A DNA stretch of 64,000 bases from Lachnospiraceae bacterium (GTDB lineage Bacteria; Bacillota; Clostridia; Lachnospirales; Lachnospiraceae), in the NCBI GenBank assembly GCA_024405115.1, contig JAKSPD010000001.1:62001-126000 (forward strand), in the 5' to 3' direction. Numbering within the stretch: the first letter of the stretch is position 1; each line of letters starts with the position of its first letter. The translations under genes were made by a program, and so were the position numbers. Of this stretch, positions 57,915-64,000 are shown piece by piece. Below the pieces are notes generated by a model. That model was not told the origin of the DNA. It worked only from the letters and a program-made list of their open reading frames with translations, and searched no databases.

Positions 57915-57928
57915 TTAACTCTCCTCAG

Positions 57929-59755
57929 TTATTCTACCGTAACAGATTTTGCAAGATTTTTAGGTTTATCGATATCACAGCCGTTTTCTTCTGCGACATA
58001 ATATGCCAAAAGCTGCAAAGGGATGATTTCCGCAACTGTGGAAAATATGGGTTCGACCTTCGGAATATAAAGCACATCATCCGCTACAGATAGGATATTC
58101 TGATTTCCCTTACAGGTAACGGCAAGCACCTCGGCTCCACGTGCCTTGACTTCCACTATGTTACTGATTGTTTTTTCCTGCAGAAGGCTATTGCAGCAAA
58201 GCGCGATTACAGGCTGATGATCGTCAATAAGTGCAATCGTGCCATGCTTCAGCTCGCCCGCCGCATAAGCCTCCGAGTGGAGATATGAAATCTCCTTCAT
58301 TTTTAAGGCGCCTTCCAAAGCGGTTGCATAGTCTGTGTTGCGCCCGATGAAAAACAGGGCTTTTGCATCATGGTACTTCCCTGCCAGCTTCTTTATCATT
58401 GGATTCATATCCAATGCATCCTGAATGACTTTTGGAAGTGCTCTGATGCTTTCATAAAGCATATGATATGATTCTTCATCCAATGTACCAAGTTTTCTGC
58501 CCATCCAAAGTGCCAGAAGATAAAGAACGGTAAGCTGTGTGGTATATCCTTTGGTTGTGGCTACTGCAATCTCAGGCCCGGCCCACGTATAAACCGTATG
58601 ATCGGCTATCTTGGCAATTGTGCTGCCCACTACATTTACAATCGCAAGCGACTTTGCCCCCCGTTTCATACACTCTCTCATCGCCGCTATCGTGTCTGCT
58701 GTCTCTCCGGACTGGGAAAGTACAATAAGGAGCGTCTGCCCGTCAATAATCGGGTTGCTGTAACGAAGCTCGCTGGCCAGTTCAACCTGTACCGGGATAC
58801 GGCATAACTGTTCAAAAACATACCTGCCGGCGCTTCCTGCGTAGTATGCCGATCCGCAGGCAGTAATGACTATCCTGCTGACAGAGTGGACATCGAAAGA
58901 GTCAAGTCCTGATTCCTCCCAACAGATCTCGCCATCTTTCATCCTTGGGGTCATGGCTGCCTTTACCGCACCTGGTTGCTCCATGATTTCCTTGAGCATG
59001 AAATGTGCATAACCGCCTTTTTCAGCATCCTGAACATCCCATGATATATGATTGATTTCTTTGGGAACCTTTTTCCCCGTGCAGTCATAGACAACGATGT
59101 TCTCTTTCGTAATCTCTGCTAATTGCCCGTCATCCAGATAAATCACATTCCGGGTATAGGGGACAATCGCCGTAACATCTGATGCGAAATAGTTCTCCCC
59201 GATACCGACACCGATCAGCAGAGGGCTGTATTCCCTGACTGCAATCAGCTTGTCGGGGTCATCCGCACAGATTACTCCCAGTGCATATGAACCCTGCAGC
59301 CTGGATGCCGCTTTCATGACTGCCTTTCTGAAATCACCCGTATCATACATATCAATCAGATGCACAATAACCTCCGTGTCGGTCTGACTTTCAAAATGAT
59401 ATCCTTTTGCTTTCAGCTCGTCCCGCAGCATAAGATAGTTTTCTATAATTCCGTTATGAACAACGGCGAATCTGCCGTCATTGCTCATATGCGGATGTGC
59501 GTTTGTATCCGTTGGTGCCCCGTGCGTTGCCCACCTGGTATGTCCGATTCCAATACAACCGTGGAGCAGCTTTCCATCATCTGTTTTTTCGCAGAGATGT
59601 GCGATTCTACCCGAAACCTTGCTTATGGATATGACATTTTTATCCAATACCGCAATCCCCGCCGAGTCATATCCACGATATTCGAGTTTCTTAAGCCCTT
59701 CCAAAAGAATCGGGGCCGCTTCCATATTTCCTGTGTAACCGATTACACCACACAT
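57929..59755 (-). CDS. glmS: Glutamine-fructose-6-phosphate aminotransferase (isomerising)
   Basis: A 608-residue enzyme making glucosamine-6-phosphate for peptidoglycan. The N-terminal nucleophile Cys2 is present (MCGVIGYTGN), followed by GHTRWATHGAPTD and two SIS domains (ACGSAYYAG; LSQSGETADTIAAM; ELKHGTIALIDD), ending PKNLAKSVTVE. The gap to guaA is only 15 bases, so the glmS ribozyme that usually precedes this gene in Firmicutes is absent. Confidence 0.97.
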   Translation of the reverse strand: MCGVIGYTGNMEAAPILLEGLKKLEYRGYDSAGIAVLDKNVISISKVSGRIAHLCEKTDDGKLLHGCIGIGHTRWATHGAPTDTNAHPHMSNDGRFAVVHNGIIENYLMLRDELKAKGYHFESQTDTEVIVHLIDMYDTGDFRKAVMKAASRLQGSYALGVICADDPDKLIAVREYSPLLIGVGIGENYFASDVTAIVPYTRNVIYLDDGQLAEITKENIVVYDCTGKKVPKEINHISWDVQDAEKGGYAHFMLKEIMEQPGAVKAAMTPRMKDGEICWEESGLDSFDVHSVSRIVITACGSAYYAGSAGRYVFEQLCRIPVQVELASELRYSNPIIDGQTLLIVLSQSGETADTIAAMRECMKRGAKSLAIVNVVGSTIAKIADHTVYTWAGPEIAVATTKGYTTQLTVLYLLALWMGRKLGTLDEESYHMLYESIRALPKVIQDALDMNPMIKKLAGKYHDAKALFFIGRNTDYATALEGALKMKEISYLHSEAYAAGELKHGTIALIDDHQPVIALCCNSLLQEKTISNIVEVKARGAEVLAVTCKGNQNILSVADDVLYIPKVEPIFSTVAEIIPLQLLAYYVAEENGCDIDKPKNLAKSVTVE

Positions 59756-59770
59756 AAACTGCCTCTCTGT

Positions 59771-61312
59771 TTACTCCCATTCCACCGTCGCCGGCGGTTT
59801 TGACGTTATGTCGTAAACAACGCGTGATACACCCCTTATTTCATTCGTGATACGGCTGCTTGCCCTCTCAAGAACGTCAAACGGAAGCCTTGACCACTCC
59901 GCCGTCATGAAGTCATCTGTCGATACTGCCCTTAGTGCCACCGTATATCCGTAGGTCCTGGCATCACCCATGACGCCCACTGTTTTCGAATCTGTTAAAA
60001 CCGCAAAATACTGACTTACCTTTTGCTCAAGATGTGCTTTTGCAATCTCTTCACGGAAAACAGCATCCGCCTCGCGGATTATTTCGAGCTTTTCCTTAGT
60101 TATTTCACCAAGTACCCTTACTGCAAGACCCGGTCCCGGGAAAGGCTGACGCCATACCAGCTCATGTGGAATGCCCAGCCTTTCACCGACCTCACGGACT
60201 TCATCCTTAAAAAGGTCCCTTAAGGGTTCCACGATTTCATCAAACATTATCACGTCCGGAAGGCCGCCCACATTGTGGTGACTCTTTATGACAGCCGAAT
60301 CCCCTTTTCCGCTTTCAATGACATCAGGATATATGGTTCCCTGTGCAAGTACCTCTACCTTCCCGAGCTTTTTTGCCTCATCCTCAAAAACCCTTATGAA
60401 TTCCTCTCCGATGATCTTCCGCTTTCTTTCCGGTTCAGTGACACCGGAAAGTTTTCCTAAAAACCTTTCCTGTGCATTCACACGGATAAGCTTCATTCCA
60501 AACCGTTCACGGAATGTCTGTTCAACAAAGTTTCCTTCATTCTTCCTTAAAAGACCGTGATCCACAAAAACACATACGAGGTTCTCACCAATGGCCTCAT
60601 GCAAAAGCACTGCGGCAACTGAGGAATCCACGCCGCCGGAAAGGGCTAAAAATACCCTTTTCCCCTTTAACTTCTCACGGTAATCCCCAACTGATTTCCG
60701 TATGAAGTCCTCCATTTTCCAGTCGGCGCGGCATCCGCATACCAAGAAAAGAAAGTTCCTGAGAATCTGCTTTCCGAACTCTGTATGCGTCACCTCCGGG
60801 TGGAACTGGACCCCGTAGAGTTTTCTTTCCTCATCGCACATGGCGGCATACGGACATTTATCCGTATGGGCAATTCCCTTAAATCCCGATGGGAGCCTCC
60901 TGACAAAATCGGTGTGGCTCATCCAACAGACGGATTCCTCCGGAACATCCGTAAACAGGGGGCTCTCTTCGGCCTTAAAGGCTGTTTTTCCATACTCACT
61001 TGAGTTTTCGGCACTCTCCACGCATCCGCCTGCCATATAAGCCATGAGCTGGTCCCCGTAACATATCCCGAGAACGGGAATCCCTAAATCAAGCACGGCA
61101 GGATCATAGTGGGGAGACATTTCGTCATAAACACTGTTAGGTCCTCCGGTAAAAATTATCCCTGCATATCCGGTATTTTTAATCTCTTCCACCGTAATTC
61201 TGCTGTATGGTTTTATCTCCGCATAAACGTGCTGCTCGCGGACCCTGCGCGCAATCAGCTGGTTATACTGGCCGCCAAAATCAAGAATCAGTATCTTTTC
61301 CATGTCATCCAT
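59771..61312 (-). CDS. guaA: GMP synthase (glutamine-hydrolysing)
   Basis: A 513-residue enzyme converting XMP to GMP. The glutaminase domain has [18 protein letters not shown] and the cysteine in GICYGDQ; the ATP pyrophosphatase domain has [15 protein letters not shown]; the dimerisation domain ends [10 protein letters not shown]. It lies 19 bases after purB. Confidence 0.97.
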   Translation of the reverse strand: MDDMEKILILDFGGQYNQLIARRVREQHVYAEIKPYSRITVEEIKNTGYAGIIFTGGPNSVYDEMSPHYDPAVLDLGIPVLGICYGDQLMAYMAGGCVESAENSSEYGKTAFKAEESPLFTDVPEESVCWMSHTDFVRRLPSGFKGIAHTDKCPYAAMCDEERKLYGVQFHPEVTHTEFGKQILRNFLFLVCGCRADWKMEDFIRKSVGDYREKLKGKRVFLALSGGVDSSVAAVLLHEAIGENLVCVFVDHGLLRKNEGNFVEQTFRERFGMKLIRVNAQERFLGKLSGVTEPERKRKIIGEEFIRVFEDEAKKLGKVEVLAQGTIYPDVIESGKGDSAVIKSHHNVGGLPDVIMFDEIVEPLRDLFKDEVREVGERLGIPHELVWRQPFPGPGLAVRVLGEITKEKLEIIREADAVFREEIAKAHLEQKVSQYFAVLTDSKTVGVMGDARTYGYTVALRAVSTDDFMTAEWSRLPFDVLERASSRITNEIRGVSRVVYDITSKPPATVEWE

Positions 61313-61331
61313 CTTCCTTCAGTACATTTTC

Positions 61332-62747
61332 TTAAACATTCATTTGTGCCGAATCAGATGTAACATCGGCTATAAGGGGGCGTATTTTTTCAATCAGCAC
61401 TGTCACCTGTTCGGGACATCTTCCGATATACAGCTTCGGATCAAGTAATTTGTTCATTTCTTCTTCCGAAAGACCAAATCCCGGTTCCTTCGAAAGCCTT
61501 AAAAGCAGGTCACATTCCTTACCATCCTTCATTCCTGCCGTGGACTCCATGGAACAGCGCCTTATTATTTCATGTACCTTCTGACGGTCCCCTCCACGCT
61601 TTACGGCTTCCATAAGAAGATTTTCAGTTGCAATGTACGGCATGTATTCCTTTACGGCCTTTGCAATGACCTTTTCATTCACGTTAAGGCCTCCTGAAAG
61701 ATGCTCCAAAAGCAAAAGGATTGCATCAGCACATAAGAATCCTTCAGGCATGGAAATTCGTCTGTTAGCAGAATCATCGAGCGTACGCTCAAGCCATTGT
61801 ACTGAAGCTGTCATGGGTGCATTGACCGCATCCGCCATTAAATAACGCGAAAGTGAGCATATGCGCTCACACAGCATGGGATTCCGTTTGTAAGCCATGG
61901 CGGAAGAACCGATCTGGTCTTTTTCAAAAGGCTCCTCCACCTGACGGTCATGCTGCAGTAAACGGATGTCGTTAGCCATCCGATAAGCACTCTGTGCTAC
62001 TGATGAAAGTGCATTCAGGATTCTGCTGTCCAGTTTCCTCGGGTAGGTCTGACCGCACACATCGAAACACTTTTCAAAACCAAAATCATCAGCAATCATC
62101 CGGTTCATCTCATCAATCTTTGCGGTATCGCCGTCAAAAAGCTCGATGAAGCTGGCCTCAGTTCCTGTGGTTCCCCTGCATCCGAGAAACTTTATGCATC
62201 CAATTACATAATCAATCTCATCAAGGTCTGACAGAAAATCCTGCAGCCAGAGCGAAGCGCGCTTTCCCACCGTAACAGGCTGTGCAGGCTGGTAGTGCGT
62301 AAACCCGAGTGTCGGAATGCCCTTATACTTATCGGCAAACCCGGAAAGATTCTTTATGACAGAAAGGAGCTTCGTACGAAGATACCTAAGTGCCTCCCTG
62401 TAGATTATGAGGTCAGCATTATCCGTTACATAGCAGCTTGTTGCCCCAAGATGGATAATGCCTGCCGCAGAAGGTGCAGCCTTTCCAAAAGCATAAATAT
62501 GCGCCATAACGTCATGTTTGACCTCTTTTTCCCTTTCTGCTACAACGTCATAGTCAATGTCACTTATGTGTGCTTCCATCTCCGCTACCTGGTTTTCGGT
62601 AATTGGAAGTCCAAGCTTCATCTCCGCCTTCGCAAGGGATACCCAAAGCTTCCGCCATGTCGAATACCTCATATCTGATGAAAAGAGCTCCTGCATGTAT
62701 TCTGAAGCATATCTTGATGAAAGAGGCGATTCATACCTGCTTCCCAT
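61332..62747 (-). CDS. purB: Adenylosuccinate lyase
   Basis: A 471-residue lyase of the fumarase superfamily acting in both IMP synthesis (SAICAR step) and AMP synthesis. The signature loop is GSSAMAYKRNPM; FTHYQPAQPVTVGKRA is another active-site segment. Its start overlaps the purA stop by one base (TAATG). Confidence 0.95.
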   Translation of the reverse strand: MGSRYESPLSSRYASEYMQELFSSDMRYSTWRKLWVSLAKAEMKLGLPITENQVAEMEAHISDIDYDVVAEREKEVKHDVMAHIYAFGKAAPSAAGIIHLGATSCYVTDNADLIIYREALRYLRTKLLSVIKNLSGFADKYKGIPTLGFTHYQPAQPVTVGKRASLWLQDFLSDLDEIDYVIGCIKFLGCRGTTGTEASFIELFDGDTAKIDEMNRMIADDFGFEKCFDVCGQTYPRKLDSRILNALSSVAQSAYRMANDIRLLQHDRQVEEPFEKDQIGSSAMAYKRNPMLCERICSLSRYLMADAVNAPMTASVQWLERTLDDSANRRISMPEGFLCADAILLLLEHLSGGLNVNEKVIAKAVKEYMPYIATENLLMEAVKRGGDRQKVHEIIRRCSMESTAGMKDGKECDLLLRLSKEPGFGLSEEEMNKLLDPKLYIGRCPEQVTVLIEKIRPLIADVTSDSAQMNV

Positions 62748-64000
62748 TAAGCAACCTCCCCGTTTCTTATAATGATGCTGTCACGCTCCGGGCCTACGGA
62801 AACGTATGTTATGGGACAGCTGATGCTCTTTTCAATGAACTTCACGTAATTCTGTGCCTCTATCGGGAGTTCCTCAAATGTCCTTACCTTTGATATGTCG
62901 CATTTCCATCCGTCCAGATACTCTATTACGGCCTGAGCACGGTCAAGGACCGTGGGGAACGGGAAATCGTCAGTCATTTTTCCGTCAACCAGGTAATGCG
63001 TACATACCGGTATTTTATCAAGGTAGCTGAGCACATCAAGTTTTGTCAGTGCAATCTCCGTTGCATTCTGCACCCTTGTACCGTATCTTGTCGCAACAAG
63101 GTCAATTGCCCCGACACGACGCGGCCTTCCTGTCTTTGCGCCGTACTCTGCACCGGCCTTTCTGAGCGCTTCCGCCTCATCACCAAACAGCTCACTCACA
63201 AACGGTCCCTCTCCGACGCATGTCGAATATGCCTTCACAACACCTATGACATCATCTATCCTTGCAGACGGGAAGCCTGATCCGATCGGTGCATAGGCAG
63301 CCAGTGTATTTGAGGATGTCGTATATGGATAAATGCCGAAATCAAGATCCCTTAAGGAACCGAGCTGTGCTTCAAACATTATGCTCTTTCCCGCATCCTG
63401 GGCTTTTTTCAAAAATGAACCGGTGTCACAGATAAACGGCTTAAGTCTTTCACAGTAAAGGCTGATCCAGTTATCCAGCATTTCCATTGTATACGGCTCT
63501 GATCCGTATACCTTTTCAAGTGTAAGGTTCTTCCATTGAAGCAGATCCTTAAGATGAACCCTGAATGCATCCTTATTAAATATTTCCCCAGCGAGGACCG
63601 TTTTTTTCTGATACTTGTCTGAATAGAAGGGTGCTATACCCTGCTTTGTGGAACCGTATTTCTTATCTGCCAGCCTTTTTTCCTCAAGTTCGTCAAGGTC
63701 ACGGTGCCATGGAAGAAGTAAGGAAGCACGGTCACTTATTTTAAGGTTATCAGGTGTCAGGCTGATTCCTTTTTCGGTAATGCCGTCCATTTCCTTAAGA
63801 AGATTTTCCGGATCAAGTGCCACTCCGTTTCCGAGAATGTTCACGGTACCCTTTCTGAAGATTCCGGAAGGAAGCAGATGAAGTGCGAATTTTCCGTATT
63901 CATTTACGACGGTATGTCCGGCATTTCCGCCGCCCTGATATCTGACAACCACATCATATTTTTCCGTAAGGAGGTCAACCATCCTTCCTTTTCCTTCATC
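62747..64000 (-). CDS. purA: Adenylosuccinate synthetase (5' end outside window)
   Basis: 418 complete codons are visible; the frame continues past the right edge. The first visible residues DEGKGRMVDLL are the end of the GTP-loop GDEGKG, so only about 10-15 N-terminal residues are missing and the internal ATG at 63982 is not the start. Other marks are YQGGGNAGHTVV, DRASLLLPWHRDLD, EAQLGSLRDLDFGIYPYTTSSNT (IMP/catalytic region) and GRPRRVGAIDL. It makes adenylosuccinate from IMP, aspartate and GTP. Most upstream visible gene of the operon. Confidence 0.95.
   Translation of the reverse strand, partial: DEGKGRMVDLLTEKYDVVVRYQGGGNAGHTVVNEYGKFALHLLPSGIFRKGTVNILGNGVALDPENLLKEMDGITEKGISLTPDNLKISDRASLLLPWHRDLDELEEKRLADKKYGSTKQGIAPFYSDKYQKKTVLAGEIFNKDAFRVHLKDLLQWKNLTLEKVYGSEPYTMEMLDNWISLYCERLKPFICDTGSFLKKAQDAGKSIMFEAQLGSLRDLDFGIYPYTTSSNTLAAYAPIGSGFPSARIDDVIGVVKAYSTCVGEGPFVSELFGDEAEALRKAGAEYGAKTGRPRRVGAIDLVATRYGTRVQNATEIALTKLDVLSYLDKIPVCTHYLVDGKMTDDFPFPTVLDRAQAVIEYLDGWKCDISKVRTFEELPIEAQNYVKFIEKSISCPITYVSVGPERDSIIIRNGEVA

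Overview
The window reads as a piece of chromosome from an anaerobic Firmicute of the Lachnospiraceae type (class Clostridia). The basis is the gene families: MecA adaptor, type III glutamine synthetase, ammonia-dependent asparagine synthetase AsnA, CIRCE-controlled ClpB, L,D-transpeptidases with clostridial wall-binding-like repeats, LrgAB, and zinc-ribbon ribosomal protein L31. Genus-level assignment is not possible from the sequence alone. Almost all genes lie on the minus strand. The exceptions are a LysR regulator (28.8 kb), a membrane acyltransferase (33.8 kb) and a strong promoter with a structured non-coding stretch (8.8-9.1 kb). No rRNA, tRNA, CRISPR array, insertion sequence or prophage is visible.

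Layout. 0-4.5 kb: a surface-polysaccharide operon with its own promoter: a 31-residue membrane peptide, a stand-alone AIR-synthase C-terminal domain, a Wzt-type ABC ATPase, and a methyltransferase/glycosyltransferase fusion that runs off the left edge. 4.5-8.7 kb: a phosphodiesterase, endonuclease III, TsaC/Sua5, a DUF1858 redox protein, and mecA with an apparently leaderless promoter. 8.7-9.2 kb: candidate non-coding RNA. 9.2-15.6 kb: glnN, an NlpC/P60 wall hydrolase, xpt, a cyclophilin and an L,D-transpeptidase. 15.7-24 kb: a tightly packed run recA-recX-potABCD-lactonase-lrgA-lrgB; PotA carries an unusual insert in its TOBE region. 24-25 kb: an AT-rich toxin-antitoxin remnant with an intact antitoxin, a frameshifted toxin and a palindromic operator. 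25.1-30.9 kb: a TAXI-TRAP transporter with divergent LysR regulator, then a YkvI-like transporter. 31-36.8 kb: clpB under CIRCE, an acyltransferase, and a second L,D-transpeptidase. 36.8-42.9 kb: a translation/transcription housekeeping block (GT2, prfA, prmC, DUF1385, rpmE, rho). 42.9-50.9 kb: an accessory stretch with a radical-SAM-like DUF5131 protein, a Sel1-repeat protein, a lipoprotein, a ceramidase-like protein, a nuclease/phosphatase pseudogene, a truncated NADAR protein, a small charged protein, a five-bladed-propeller glycosidase-like protein and a LUD protein. 51-64 kb: one long operon purA-purB-guaA-glmS-pyrG-carA-carB-asnA ending in a clear terminator.

How it fits together. The right end gathers four glutamine amidotransferase steps (GMP, glucosamine-6-P, CTP, carbamoyl-P) with the aspartate-consuming steps of AMP synthesis and asparagine formation, so the cell's main amide-nitrogen outlets are probably co-transcribed. 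Three wall enzymes (NlpC/P60 and two L,D-transpeptidases), LrgAB and the left-edge glycosyltransferases point to active envelope remodelling. The least expected items are the small-peptide/AIRS_C/Wzt operon, the structured RNA candidate between mecA and glnN, the leaderless mecA start, the PotA insert, and the decaying toxin-antitoxin and NADAR/nuclease loci.
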